From Pycnopodia helianthoides (lineage: Eukaryota; Echinodermata; Asteroidea; Forcipulatida; Asteriidae): 64,000 nt of DNA. Where the stretch lies: assembly GCA_032158295.1 (NCBI GenBank), contig CM063258.1, positions 16,901,703 through 16,965,702 of the forward strand, written 5' to 3'. Below the pieces are notes generated by a model. The model was not told the origin of the DNA, ran no database searches, and worked only from the letters and a program-made list of their open reading frames with translations. Of the stretch, positions 20,102-34,608 are shown one piece after another; the first letter of the stretch is position 1, and every line of letters begins with the position of its first letter. The translations under genes and the position numbers were made by a program.

Positions 20102-21000
20102 TGTTCTACTTGTAACTAGCTGTTGCTAATGTCACGAACTCATGTTTGTTCCCTTATCCTAATTTTGTCTGCCTGTTTTTGTATGTGATGTTTGATCTGC
20201 CATGCGGTTCATGTCATGTAGTGCTGCTTCCATTGTTGATGATGAGTGTCGTTGAGGTTTACACTCCTCAAGAGATGACCAGGTTGATGTATTAATTGAC
20301 TTTTTAGGCAAACTGCAAACTGCCATTTTAGGATATGACTTTGTTATTCCAGCCAGTGAGGATCCTTCTTCCTATGTTGTCTAAGATGTGGTAAAAGAAG
20401 TACCGCTATGCATAGAAATATATCAAGGTATAAGACGCAAGCAGATATGTTTGGATATGATTACTATAAGAGTCGTTCTTAACGGCCATGTTGCTCCTTA
20501 TAGTTCGATTTGAAGTGTATAATGTATGGACTTGAAATCCCATCATAACTTTAAGACTGAAGATCCAGATGAGTTTTGCTTGAATATTTTGCCGAACCTT
20601 ACATCAATTTGTTTATGTTTGTGAGTGAAACCATGCCCATTGCTTATTTGTTGATCACAAAAGAGCGTCTCATTTCAAGAAACAAGGACAAACACATTCC
20701 TATCTGTGCTATCAAAACTGTAGGGAGATATAAGACAAGACGCGATGAAGTGACTCAGTCTGTCCTTCAATTTCCAATTATACTTCCAGGAATTTTTGTA
20801 GACGTTAACTCTTCTAGTCAAAATTGTACACATATTGTTTGCTTAACTTTTCAAGACTCTGTTTTGAAAATCGATCGATCGAAATGGAGAGAATTGAAGT
20901 AATCGCAAGTAATGGGAAACAAACCATACTTTACAATCATAGGCAAAACGTCTGTAAACACAATCCATAAGTAAGAATAATATGTAACCAACGTCGAACT
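20102..21000. other. Non-coding DNA next to LINE relic
   Basis: An open frame at 20576-20902 lacks an ATG start and has no family features. The LINE relic may extend to about 20330 on the minus strand. Confidence 0.35.
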
Positions 21001-21090
21001 TTGGTTCAAATCCCGCTCTAGTCAATTTTTCTTTGTTCAACCCCAAACCATTTGAAATTTACCCAGTCAGTTTCCCTTGTGGTTCATTAC
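21001..21090 (+). repeat. Fragment of a tRNA-related SINE (B-box)
   Basis: GGTTCAAATCC at 21003 fits the RNA polymerase III B-box, followed by CGCTCTAGTCAATTTTTC. No A-box is found at tRNA distance, so it is not an intact tRNA gene. The downstream part resembles a dispersed repeat I recall from marine invertebrates. Confidence 0.35.
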
Positions 21091-21699
21091 TTGACATTTT
21101 ATTATTAAACACACAAAAACATATTAAAGTAGGTCTACTTCCAATACAAAATTTCTCGTTTTGTCGAAGGAAAAGTTTCAATTGGAACAATAAAATGATA
21201 TTTTGGTTCCCTTTTCTGTTATAGCGTATTCAGATTCAGGACTAGTTTTAATTGATAATTTGCTAACATACAGAATACTGCACATCGTTCAATGGGAAAA
21301 TGTAATCTTGTAAAAGGCGTGTATCCATTGCCGATTTCACAGTGGTACTCACACAATAATATTATAGAAAATGCGTAATGTGTTTATCGTTATTTGATTG
21401 GTCTTTAGAAGACATGCGGGAAAAGTGTTTGCAACACGTGTGTAGATTTCCATCTTTGTATTGGGGGTGGGGGTAGTATTTGTCGTAATGAGTCAATCTG
21501 TACGAACGTGAACTGAGAGTTCAAAACGAGAATTAAAGGTGCACATTTTTTCGGCATCAGAGGGCTCTATGAAGTCTAATTTTCTTGCTAGTATAAGAGT
21601 GATTTGAACGTTGTCACATGGTCAGGATGTAGTTAAGATTGTGTTCAGAAAGGTTTTGTAAGGATGCCACTGTCTCGTGGGGTCTCATATATAGGGACT

Positions 21700-21728
21700 A
21701 ATCGTGACCCATTAAATGGGTCACGATT
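21700..21728. repeat. 29-bp palindrome
   Basis: Perfect 14-bp arms (AATCGTGACCCATT and its complement) around a single A. Confidence 0.85.
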
Positions 21729-22372
21729 TGAGATAGAAGTAAAGTATAGGATGATAAGGTATGATAGTTGGGTCAGGTTGTATTTTGAGATCTCTCCTAC
21801 AGTCTATCCTGATAGGAAGAAATTAATTGTTCATGTTAACCTTGCGTAAAAAGTACAACAGAATAATTTATTAACATAAATTGAACATGGAAATGGTTCA
21901 AGTCAGATACCCAAATACCCCCTAGTCACTCAGGAAGTGCACATAGCAGATAAAGGTATAGAGTGTAGGGCTGTGATTAATAGTGAAAACAACATTGATG
22001 AGCAAAGAGCGTATCTCCGGTGCATGGTCACGTACATGGCACCCCTGCCATCCCATGGTTGGTTCAATGCCGCTCCACCCCCCCCCCCCCCTCCTTTCGC
22101 TCAATGCCACATGACAGCAGTTGTTAGGTCGAGATGTCTTGAGTGCTTTAGGGTAGCAGTTGCCCTCGCTGCGTGCTTGGTCGACCATGCCTTCACCAGC
22201 TGTTTCATTACTTGCCAAACATTTTATGAAGAATTTAACAGAGTGTGCATTTGAGTAGGCTATATACATTTGTTTATACAAAATATTTCATAATAGTTCT
22301 CTCATTTTGATTGACGGAAATCAAGTTTGAAAGACACTGGTTGTCGTCAAGTATAAGGTCACGGCCTTTCTT

Positions 22373-22408
22373 TGGTTTATGTTCGAAGGTACCTTCGAAC
22401 ATAAACCA
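22373..22408. repeat. 36-bp perfect palindrome
   Basis: Eighteen bases on each side of the centre (22390/22391) are fully complementary with no spacer. The core is GTTCGAAGGTACCTTCGAAC. Confidence 0.95.
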
Positions 22409-22572
22409 GAACTAGTTATTTTAGAGGGTTTATAAACAATATTGTTAAGATAAATATTCTGTGTTTTTGATGAGAGATCTGGTCTTTAAACTTTATTCTC
22501 TGGGAAAAAAATTGATCAATAAATATTCACACTGATGTCTTACAAGTATCTGTAAAACAATGGCATAACCTG

Positions 22573-22748
22573 ACATTTTTGTTTGTTTGTTTGTGAAGTT
22601 GTTGTTGTTGTTGTTGTTGGGGCAAAGACAACATTTAAATGGGGGGGGGGGGGCTATTTAATGTACCGAACCATCCATTTGTACATTTTGGTTCAATTTG
22701 GGAGGGGCAAGAGTTCTGAGCTGCTGCTCATTGCCCTTGCCCCTACCC
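22573..22748. repeat. Simple-sequence and G-run patch
   Basis: TTTG and TTG microsatellites run into a 13-G tract (22640-22652) and C-rich ends. It resembles the C-run repeats at 15.5-16.1 kb and the C15 tract at 22078. Confidence 0.6.
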
Positions 22749-23509
22749 CCTCTTGCTGTCAAAACTGAATTACGGACAGACCCTCAACGGGTAACGTTCC
22801 TCTGTATTCGTATTGTCTGAAACAATCCGAACAAAATAATAGCAATTATATTTGAAGAATGTCCATCATTGGCGGTATTTGGCGCCACATATTCTGACGG
22901 CCATGTGTGGGATAATACCATGCTATATTGATATTTGAATAATATCAGTATCAGATATGCGTGGATTGTTTTACAGAGAGCAAGGTCGCAATGGGGCTAT
23001 ACTACTGATGATGTATAACATACGACTAATTACCATAATGAATGATGAGCTGTTTGTTTGGTCCACATCTTTATGAATTCCTTCCCTATCTTATCACGAT
23101 GCATATGTTCTACGCCTGGTGCCGGAGGTTATGTGTGTTCGTTAGGTGAAAATTACATAAAAAGTAGAGCACGCTTCAATTATTATGCATTACAAGCAGT
23201 CTTAATGCGAGATCGCTGTGGCATTGACTACTGTGTATAAAGATATACACCTCTGATTTAAATAGATCAAAATTACTACATTGAATGGTTTGATACTGTA
23301 GCAATCCAAATGAGTTTAATGTTAAGTAATTTCAAATTAGACACAAAGCCTTTAAGCAAATTTGTAAGATTTAATCACTGACTTCAAACCCAAATTTTAG
23401 TTAATTTGAGAAGATCACGTCTTTACTAAAACATTGCATTGTTAATATAAACATGCACTATTGTAAGTGGTGTTTGAGGTTTTGCATGGGTATGGAAAAA
23501 AGACAGAAA

Positions 23510-23640
23510 AAGAAGTAACTGTAATTAGTAAACTTGCGGGTACTGCCATTTGTAAAATCTGTTTTGGAGAGATGTTGGCTCTAAAAAAGAGATTTTACAC
23601 ATGGTTGTACCCGCAAGTTTACCAATAATAGTTACTTCTT
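23510..23640. mobile_element. 131-nt fold-back (palindromic MITE-like) element
   Basis: Arms 23510-23560 and 23590-23640 match at 45 of 51 positions. The termini are AAGAAGTAACT and the core is GTAAACTTGCGGGTAC. The spacer pairs further (TTTTGGAGAG with CTCTAAAAAA), leaving a 7-nt loop, so nearly the whole element folds into one stem. A weak partial likeness lies at 28226-28250 (TTTACACATGGTTGTTACCC). No coding capacity. Confidence 0.75.
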
Positions 23641-26600
23641 ATACACGATTGTGTATATTAAAAACAAAACATGTATAATATTTGCCTTTAGTTTCCTATC
23701 GCTCGGGAATTCCTTTTTGAACTATTGGTTTTAAAGGGGAATTCACTGAGGACACTTGGTTGTGTAACACCTCAGGGTTGGAATCATTTCTTAATCAACG
23801 CCGCACAATTTATCAACACTATAGTAATGTGATGTTACATTGCCCAAGGGATTAGGCTGTTTTTATTCATGAAAAAGACACTTAAGACTATAAAGATGGG
23901 CACATTTAATTTGAAGCACTTTCCAATTGGCATTCATGCTTTATGTGGACTCAATTTAACATCACACTCTGTTTTTGTGAAGGTCATAGGGGCATACAAT
24001 GCCCTAGACCGAGGTACTGCGGATGATGAAGATACGCTTTGGGCATGCGCAGTGTAAATTCTATTGTAAGATCTCCAAGCATTAGTCTTTGAGGGTACCT
24101 TTACCAGTTGATGCCACCAGACGCAGTTTTACCCGGTTTATTTTGATATGGCACTTTGCTCATTGATCTCTCAGATTGTGTGCATGATATAGTGCCAGAC
24201 ATTAATGGTTTCCATTCTACAGATTCGTAATCCCAGGTACCGTACTAATTGGTATAGAATGTTCTTGGATTTTTTTGAAATCCACTTTCAAAATTTCATA
24301 GACGTATTGAAACCCTGCTATTTATAAAGACTAACGTGTATTTATGGGTATTGCGAAACAATTGCAGTTAAAGGGACACGTTGACTTGGATTGGGCGACT
24401 TGGTCTTAAAAGCATCAAAATCGGTTAAAAAAAAAAAAAATTATCTACAATTTCCATTGCTGTCGATATTATCGCAATTCATTCCATGCTTAGCAATTAG
24501 TGCTATCCTAACTTGGTTTTTGGATCAATATTTTCATTATTTGCATTCATTATTTCCATGGTTATTTTATATCTCCTTAGTAACCACGCATCTTTCAGGT
24601 GTCATTGTGTGTGTTTCGTTTATTAATGAAGTTGTTACTAGGATATTAACCTAGTGTATAAACACTAAACAGATCACTATGCTCAATTACACTATCGCCT
24701 TATGGCCATCCTCTAAGTGCATTGCATTGTTTATAATGCCCAAGATCTAGAAATTCAATCACTTAAATTTAAACAAAATGCATTTTTGCGTCTCTGCTGG
24801 TTTGCAGGCGAGCAGATCAATTTCCTTTAAAATAAAATGAATCACAAAATTAGAATAGAAACCCAAAATTAAAACAGAAAATTGAAATTTTAATTCAGAA
24901 CTATTTGTCAGTGGCTTCCAGGGGATTTTATCTGATGTTCAACCCATGATCCAATCCTACGTCAGCACGCAATACTGTTTACTCCTGGTATAGTTCGAGA
25001 CCATAGACCATAGCGAGAAGTATATGACTCTCTAAGAGAACTATCCATTGTTTTTGGAGAGGTTTGTCGAGATGAGTTCGACATTGTTTTGATTCTTATC
25101 TATGAAAAAACCTTTCCAAAGTCATCTTGAAATGATGTCTGATGAAGATCCATTCTGTATGTGAGTAACCCCTACCTAAACCGAGCATGGTGCTGATGCG
25201 TAGATCTTATTTCTCTTCCACCAGCTGCTAAGAAGGACAGCTGGTGCTTTAATACTCTCAGCAGGCATGGAAAACAAAGTTCGTCTTGAGTTAGCGGGTA
25301 GTATACAGACGAAATTGATTGCAAACTGCTCCCACTGTATCCATTAAATTCCTGTAATAATTGAAATTGCAATTACATTTCAAGAGTTTAACGTTCGGTT
25401 ACTGTTTCTATATTAATTAGGAGTTCAACATGACTTCTTGTTGGACAGTATATGAGTTAGTGTTAATTCATCATTTAGCAAATTGAGCTCGTCCCATCTG
25501 TCATTACCCCTTGTAGTTCAATAATCAACTAGGTGTAGGTTGTTTGTCCGGAGTTGTCCATCTCTTCATCTTGCAATACCACTTATTTGTTAGCACTTTA
25601 TCTGAAATCTGTAAAAACGACGGATACCAAATTTGTCTTCCTCCTTTTGTCTGCTGAACCAGTGAAACAACGATCAGTCGTTAAAATAGAAACAAATTGT
25701 CATATTTTATTTCAAGAACTTTTGACATTCGATATATATACATGTAACTTATATTATGGAACTACCCATCAAAACAAAAGTGTATAGACAAATTTATTGT
25801 CAAAATGTACTAGCTACGCATTAGTAAAGTTAACCATTTCCAGGAGGGGCTGTTTGTAATACTGTTTCCTGTCTCAATATTTGTGGACAATTATTGTGAA
25901 TTGGGAGTCTTGTTACAATGACGTCATCCTGTAACTAGGAACCCCAGTGAGGCGAGAAGTTGATCCTAGGGTCAGGTTTATAATGGTAGGATCTGTTCTT
26001 AATGCGAGGAGTATGTACAACTAATTAAAAAGTATGTAATTATTATGACGATATTTCAGCATAGATTTAATATTCAAAACCTTAATCAGTTCAACGTTTG
26101 TTCGATTGATAATTACCCTAAATTTATATTTGAACTAATTTAATAGTTTGAGAGTTGTTGGCTACTTTTGAAATCTGGTTCATTAGAAAACTTGTGACTA
26201 AATAAGAAATTGTTCATTTAATTAATAGTATCATTTCATTTATAGTTTTTATAATTAACTCAATATGAAATCCCCGCAGACATTTTGGCATGTGCTCTTT
26301 GAATCTGTTGGGAAAGATCGTAAACGCTAGAAACTGAAGATGACAAGTTTTACGATTTAAAAGTATTGATTAATTATACCATAAATGTTATATTCCAACA
26401 AACATAATCATTAAACTAATTTATAGACATACATGGATGTGTTTGGGAAATTAATATAGTTCCAAAGAAAATGAGAAACTATATATCTAATTCCCATTCC
26501 AGCATGACGTGTGCTGGTATGTCAAGTTTCGAACTCATGTCAAATGCCAACAAACTTTCATTTGATACAGTTGCTTAATACTTTTCCAACAACTTGAAGA

Positions 26601-29600
26601 TACTGCTGGAATTTTCATTGCCGCATATAAATGTTAAACAAATCTACCCAATTTCAGGTTTTCGACTAATAAAGGCACAGCGAAAAGAAAATCTATGGCC
26701 CTCAATACGTGTCCTGTGCGAATAAAAAACAAACCAAACATAAACATCTAATTTTGAAAAATGTTGACTGGTAATCGACCAGTTTTTCAGCAGTTTTCGA
26801 CCTTTTCTCATCATGTATTCCGCTAGTTTATAACAACTCGTTGTTATAATTATCTTGTTGATTTTACTTCCAAATTCGATAACATCCTTCACGGTGTGAT
26901 TGGATAGAATGAATTATGTAAAATTCAGCCCAGAGTTCCCTTTCTCGTCGTCGGCCTGCCTTTTGGAGGCCTTTATTCTGTGATGTCATTGTCAGTTGCC
27001 GACTTATGTTTGACCGGACTTTGATTTTTAGGGGACGTATTGCGAGGAAACTTTGAATTGAATCAGTGGGTTGTGAGAGATTTGTGTGTCCGTCTATTGG
27101 GTCTTGCACTTTCTGGCGGTGCAGATGAGACAGGTGTTACTGATGAATCCTAATAAGACATCAAAACCTAGCCTCATGTCATTAAGACGAAATCAACATT
27201 AAAGGGGAATTTATCAATAAAACTCAACTCAAATATGCACAAGAGATTTCTAGAACTGCACAAGCAAGTTTTGCACTGTTTCTGTAAATTCAAAGTCATA
27301 CCCAATATCTTTATTTAGTTAATTTGTTCCCCATTTTCTGTTCTTAGTTCTAGGGACTTTTTTGATTGTCAGTGGCTCCATCGTCTGTGTGATCTTCATT
27401 CAACCCTTGTGATTTAGTTGCATTATTCCGTTATACTCATGAATGTCTCCCTGAATTAGAAAGTGTGACTTTCACACCCCAGTTTTTACAGTCCAATAAG
27501 AGCATTAAATTGCCGAGTAGTACTGGAAAAACAGATAATTTATATATAAATAAATAAACCATCACATTAATAACAAAATATATTAATAAATAAATAAATA
27601 AACCATGACATTATGCTACTATCGGCGAGCACATTAATGGTCTTAATATCTACGTATTGTTTATGAGATTACAGATATGCTACAATATTGCTTTCCCTTT
27701 GCTCAATTCAAGTTTCATTATTTCTGTTGAAAAAAGAGACGAATGTCAGATTGAACCGCGACACCAGCCCACAAACAAAAGACTAGATATATAAAGTGTG
27801 CAATAATAATGTCATCGAAAACACATTATGGGTTAGATAGATTGTGAATAGCACAGCTGTGTTCTAGCAAGACACAGATACCATCTCAGTATTAAATAAT
27901 TTTAATCCAACCCCCTTTTCAAAGGCATAGACCCTGAGGGTCATATACCAAGCGGTCTCGTTCAGCCAGGAGAAGACACATCATGCATCATTCACAGATC
28001 AATCGGTCTCATGGGCCACGATCCTCCCCTCCCTTGGGACTTCAAATACCTCACAGATGAGGGCATTATAGACTTTTAGATATTAAAGGGTCACTAGTTA
28101 GTCAAATTGCTGCTATTTGCTGTTTATGCCTACACATTATTTAAATCAACACGAGATAATGTGCTTGTGTATTAACTCAAATCAAATCTATGTTTGGAAC
28201 TACAACTTCTTAGTAAAGAGACTTCAGAGTTTACACATGGTTGTTACCCACGAGCTAATTTCTTACCATCAAACAACACCACTTGACATTAGTGAATTAC
28301 ATTTTACTATTAAATATTCATTCCAAAATGGTATTTTATAAAAATTATTTTGTCAAGTTAAACAAAGTTTTGCGGAAGAGATTGATTTTCTGATCAACTT
28401 TCTTATTGCAAAGATCCATCATTATGTGAACTTTATTATATGTTAAGTTACTCCCCCATCAGTCAGCTATCTTTAAGTCAATGGTACTTGATTTCACTTA
28501 TATGGTAGAGATTATACTGCCAACATTCCCAGCCAACCACAAGGTGGAAGTTGTGAGAACCAGTACACTGTAGTCGGAAACAGGTTTTATTTTTGTCTAT
28601 ACCACGAAAGGAAAGACCGAGAACGTCCAAATATGGATAGAGCCAATCTGACTAGTGAAGGAAACTATTTTTAGCGAAGGGGAGATCTTTTTTTCATTTT
28701 TAAGGAGAATTAGAACTAATAAGTTTGATAAATTCTCATTTTTTATATCGTTAGTTTTTTTTACCGTTCACAAATGACTAGATTACCGTATACTAATTAT
28801 TCAGTGTCCGTCAGCTTTATAAAAAACAGAAGCCCACGTACCTGTAAAACAGTGTAGTTCACTCAGAAATATAAGCTCCTATTATACATAATAGTTTACG
28901 AATAACAGTAATAAAAACAAATAAATCATCAACCCAATCATGACATCATCTGACCCTACTTTAAATAACTTGTATCAATCCAATGACCCAAGATGTCCGA
29001 AAGGGTAAATGCAAAACGCAGTGGTGTGCCCCATCAACTATTAATACATATCATGTGTAATCAGATCATAGGAGGTAATTTCATTTCAACATTCTATACC
29101 TTCTTTATATTGGTTAGTTATGACCTTTGAATCGTTGCAGTCAGAACTCGGAAGGGTTCCTGTACTTTGAATGGATTACTTGATATGATTAAGATGGTTT
29201 CTTGTCGATCATGCATAACTTAACACAAGATATCTACCTTTGAAACGAACCAAGGAATGCATTGGTTCCAAAGGACCTTGCATGAATTGGAATGGTCACG
29301 AATGCCAGCACAGTGACTTCAGTAGCAACTGTTTGTAAATAGTGCATAGTGCATGACAAAAACTCTAACACTAATGTTAATGGTCGTGATAATCATATTT
29401 GCTCTTGCCACAGACCATTGCGAACTGATTAAAAAGTCGCTTATACTGGCTATTTCAGTCATCAACGATCAACTATTACAACCAATGTTGGATATTGAGG
29501 TATTCAATCTCATTAAATTTCAGAAACGATGCAATGTGTCACCTTATTACTTTTGTCCCTGTTTTGAAAACATGATGTTATTTTGTAACCAGATATAGGA

Positions 29601-32600
29601 GTTCTCCTCATGCCAATATTTGCAGTCATTGTTTGGATTTTTTTTTAATTGAAGAGTGCATACAAATCGACACGATTTCTTCGCTTTTTTTATTCTGAAT
29701 TTTGAAAATTTGTTGTGGAAACGACATTGTGTGTAGACAACTGAGAAAAAAAGAATTATCGATTTAGTTTCAGACACAATAATTGAGAAACCTGTCATCC
29801 ATTATGGTCGGCAAACTGAATTTGCAGTCTGAGCAAAAACATCTGTACACGAACCATAACATTAGTTTGCTCAAATTAAAACTATTTCTGTAATCAAAGG
29901 TTAATGGGGCGTGTCCGAGCAAGTCAAACAGTTTGGGCTTCCTATAAATTATTGTGGGTTCGTGTATAGTAGATTATGATATCTACTAAACACTGTCATC
30001 AATACCGAGCGATTGTTATTTTTCTTCATCTACAGTCCAGTGATGAATTTATATTTGTTTTGTGAAATATTTAACAAGAAAAGAAAAAGCGTGGCTTTTG
30101 ATTAGAGGATTAATCAGAAAATGTCTGGATATGGATTTGTAATAAAAAAAGCAAATTAAGATTATAACTGCATATATTCTCATTTATATTTATAGTTATT
30201 AAATTGTAAGTTTGATCGTTGTTTGTTTTCATTCCTTGAATGAATTAATTTCTCTCTGATTAGTTTCTTGTAAATGTTGTGCTCCACTGTGTTCAGTTGA
30301 CAAATGGAGCTGTATTGGATTGCAACGCAATAGAAACAAAATGTTATTGGATGATGACCAACCATTAAGTTAACCGTCTGTGTCCAGGATATATTAAGTA
30401 GACCCTATTAACATGTCAATTTCCTTTATGATATTCTTCAGTTGACGTCGACCTACTATATTGTTTATTTTGTTTGGTACATATGAAAATTTAAGCTTTC
30501 ATTAAAAAAATGTATTGTTTAAGCGATGAACATTCTAATAAAGTTTTTCCGACCGTAAGACTGCGATCTAACGTTATGTTAATTCATTATCCAAATAGTC
30601 AGGTTGACGCTTCCGGCAATCAGACCTGTATATACATTTAATTATCAGTGAGTTCTTTATATAGGAAGTACTATTACATTTCAAGAACAAAATTGCGAAA
30701 GTATTTTATTTAAAACGTTAAAACAAGGTTTTGTTTTTGCGAGCACGACGCATGTTTCCCCCATAGAAAAACCCCATAAAGATATTAGAATTTATCTTCC
30801 TTTGGTGAAACTTTACCGTGTTAAGGAATAGTAGCTTAAAAACAAACATTGTCACAATTGTTGTGGTACCATCGTCTCTGAAACCTACCAGCATAGTCAG
30901 CAATCTAAATTCTAGGCCTTACGTGACATAAATCACTTAGAGACCACGAAATAATTGGAGCCGACATTGGTAAGTTTGACCTAATTATATGCAAGTTTGT
31001 AGGTTAATAGTCTGTGTAAAAGTGAGTTTAATTAAGAGATAAACATATTGACTATTTGCTAGAGTACATTTATAGGTCAGTACCTTTTACCGTGTTTCAT
31101 TTTCTACTAAATTTCAACCTGTTAGGTCAGATCAATACTTAAGTTCCAAACCACAAAACCCAGGATTTTGAGGAAGAATCAATTGACGTTGTGTGTCAGC
31201 TTAATTTGTTTTTACACGGCTACGTTGTCGACCGCCCTGTGCCATCGATTGAGGGCTTAGATGTTCGCTTAACCATCGCGTATGAAATGATCAAACAAAG
31301 TTTTTTTCACAACTGGTGGTATTCCCCAATGATGTGTTGTGATTGAACTTGAACTACTACGACCCAACTATCTTGTAGTTGCCAACACATCGATTAATAG
31401 TTAACCAGTTGATCAAATGTTAATAGACTAATGTTTGGCATTGATGATTGCCTTTAGAAACAAATAGTCATAATGTTGCACATTGCCAATAATATGCACG
31501 TGTTCCTTTAATTGATTTGGCCGACTGCAAACAGAACACAACATAACTGTGCAATATTCTACCAAGAGGACGGTAAACAATTTGTGTCCAATGACTTGTG
31601 AAATTTGTTACTGTGAGGTTTGGGAACTCCCTTGACATGTCATTGGATACTCAACGGAAGATAGCAAACCAATGCATTGCAATGGGTGAACTATAACGTG
31701 GGAATAATCTAGGTCATTCGATTCATATAGAATAGTAGGAAGTCATCTGTCTTTGTTTATACATTGCAGAGACTCCTCCCATCAAGCTTACTGTGTAAAG
31801 GCTACATTTTTACTTTTCTATGAAACGTATCGTTGAGTTTGTTTTTCGCTGCCATGGTCGTAGCTTTCGTAGCTTGCTACGATAATATTTTGTTGAAAAT
31901 GATTAATTTGGGTGAAATGTTCCCAACAGTTTGTCAGTCTACTCGTTACATAATGAAGCAACCTAAAACATCCATCTTGAATTGTCTTCGGATTAGGATT
32001 GTGTGTTCATGAAATCCAATCGAGTCAAACACCATAGGCCCATGTTGGACAGTTGACACATTTAACTGGTAATTGACGATTCAGTAGCTTGTTGTTTGTC
32101 TGTCGTTATATTTAGGCGGTTTATTTTTTTTGACCATTGATGCAAAACACGGAAGACTTGTTTACGTCTTCCAAATTCCGTATGGTTCAACAATTTTCCC
32201 CAGAATACAAACGCACTTTTGTGATCAACGTTGTCATAATTATTGACAATTCCATTGCAGGGTTTTCACTTGTCATACATATCAAAGCTCTCTGTATGAA
32301 TTCTTCGCATCAAATTGACTTTTATTATTCCTTTTACCTTGACCAAAGCCTTTAATACATCTACCTCGTGGTAAAAAGACGAGAATTCATAATATTGAAA
32401 TGAGTTTGTTTTATGATTGATGTTATCGTTGCATCATTAATCCCGTGAATTAAAGCCCCCCCCACTTTACTTGGAAACTCGTCGTTGAGTTGAAATACTT
32501 TATAGTCGCTAAGACCTTGTTAAAAAAAGTGACGCGTCCAATTTGTCAGCGCTATTTCAGCAAATAAGCTTTTATTTAAATTGATTGTATAAAGTGGTAA

Positions 32601-34513
32601 ACAAAACAAAATTATATGAAAAAGGGCTTGCTTTGCTATATGGAGATAACTTGAGATAATTTTGTTAAAAAATGCTACTGGTTTATATTCTGTGACAACA
32701 TCTTCATAATGAGTGCAATGGTAATTACTTTAACATATGTACATGACCAAACCAGAGTTTATTTTGCTGTTTTAACAAATCACCCAATATTAATAATACT
32801 CAATAGTCATAGTGAATTAGAACTAAGTCTCGTATTCATATCCATAAATTGAATCCTTTACGTCAGAGTATTTTTAAGGACGATATTAAACCTTTTGCAG
32901 AAAGTCACTGTACGGAATGAATTAGAGATACACTTTCTTGGCGTCTTTTTTGATTACTGAGTAGACCGGATATTGTCTCATCGTCTTCAACTGAATATCA
33001 GGTGAACTCCTCACTTGGTTCACTGACCTTGTCTGTTTGTCAAACCAAACTGCTTTTACGCCTATGACATGTTTAGTTGAAATCACGGAAGTGCTTACTT
33101 TGAAATTTAAATGAGGACATTTTCTTACAATGAAAAGGAAAGTTCAGGATGGCGCAGTGAAATTTTGAAGACCACTCATGGTCTGAACAGCACACTCAGT
33201 TTCGTTTCAAGTTTCTATGAAATTAGTCAGTTTTATATTACTTTGAATAATTTTATGATCTTGGGTAATTAACGATGTTAACTCAAATTAGAATGGACGT
33301 TTTTATCGTTCATCAATGTCCATCATATCTATTAATGATGACAGTTAAGTTGGATTTACTCTCATACACAGTATGTATAGCCTAATGCAATTACCTAATG
33401 ACAGTTGAATAGGATACAATAAGATAATTTTTTTTTAAACGAAATTGTGAAAACCTTGACCAAGAGGAGAGAGCCGAACTGTTAATAAATTGCTGTTGAC
33501 TGAATGTTCATTAAGCGGTTCCTTTCATGTTTACGTCGCAAGATCTGATGTGATTGCAATGACAAATACGAAACATTATTTCGGAATTATTAACTCACAG
33601 ATTGGTAATGACGAATTACAGTGAAGAGGAACAACAAGAGTAATTACCCAAGAACTTATTGCATGACTGAAAATTGCCATGCGAGAACGATTTGTGCCGT
33701 TTCGGCCTGATGTTTGAGATACACAAGCTACTATCACACAAGTTAAGTGACATGTCGCTTCTTAACAAGTGTGACTGCAGGAATAAATTGCTGCCATTTG
33801 TCAAAACTTGATATATGAAAACCCCAAATGAGTTTGAAATGAGCGACAACATTGCCAAGGCTTGTATCTTTGACACCTGTAATGATCATGTCATAAGACA
33901 AAGATGACAGTAACAAGAACTTCATGTAATTTGATCAGGCGTGACTTCAAGGGAACCGAGAGTTTTTTTAAAGTTTTGATTCCAAAAACGACGGGTGTTA
34001 TACCTCACGTTGAAGTAAATCAGAATAACGTCCCTGAAGATGTAGACTGCAGTGGAGTTTAAGCAACAACCTTCTTGAGTTATGCAAAGGAACGTGTGGA
34101 TTCCATGGAATGTTACTCCGTAGCAGTCAATATGTCACGTGACTATACCATAGATACAGTTTTACGGCGTGTTTTCAGGGACCTCGCTCTGTCGCCAGAA
34201 TCATCATTAAATACGCCCAATACTTATTTTGAAGTACTTATTTTTGCGATGCAGACAGGGTCTTGGCTGATCGGATCGAGATTGACATATTATTGACCCA
34301 AAACAAAAAGCTTTTTCAACATTACGAACAGTACATTATGGCTCGGTTATATAGTCCATAATAATGAAACATTAATATTAGCAATATTTATGACCCAATT
34401 TCACTTAGCTCTAGGATTTGTCTTTGAATGGCTATAATCAGTATGGCGTTCTGAGAAAAACTGTGTTTCGGAAAAGATAACAAATCCAAGTATAGTTGCA
34501 GACCTCATCTTGT
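23641..34513. other. Long non-coding stretch
   Basis: About 11 kb of AT-rich DNA with no exon, RNA gene or repeat array that I can support. Isolated open frames are short, mostly lack an ATG and show no family features. Confidence 0.45.
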
Positions 34514-34608
34514 GTTAGCTTAGCAATCTTGTGACATAACCAACTCAGCTGTTAGCTTAGCAATCTTGTGACATAACCAACTCAGCTGTATAGCTTAGCA
34601 ATCTTGTG
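34514..34608 (+). repeat. 37-bp tandem duplication, 2.5 copies
   Basis: GTTAGCTTAGCAATCTTGTG plus ACATAACCAACTCAGCT at 34514 is repeated exactly at 34551 and partly at about 34590. The identity points to a recent duplication. Confidence 0.9.

Noticed and set aside
25129..25160. Possible short first exon MMSDEDPFC before GTGAGT
   Set aside because: Only about ten codons, phase 2, and no promoter signal.
28940..29008. 22-codon frame MTSSDPTLNNLYQSND... next to GTAAAT
   Set aside because: Short, phase 2 at the donor and stops at once if unspliced; likely chance.
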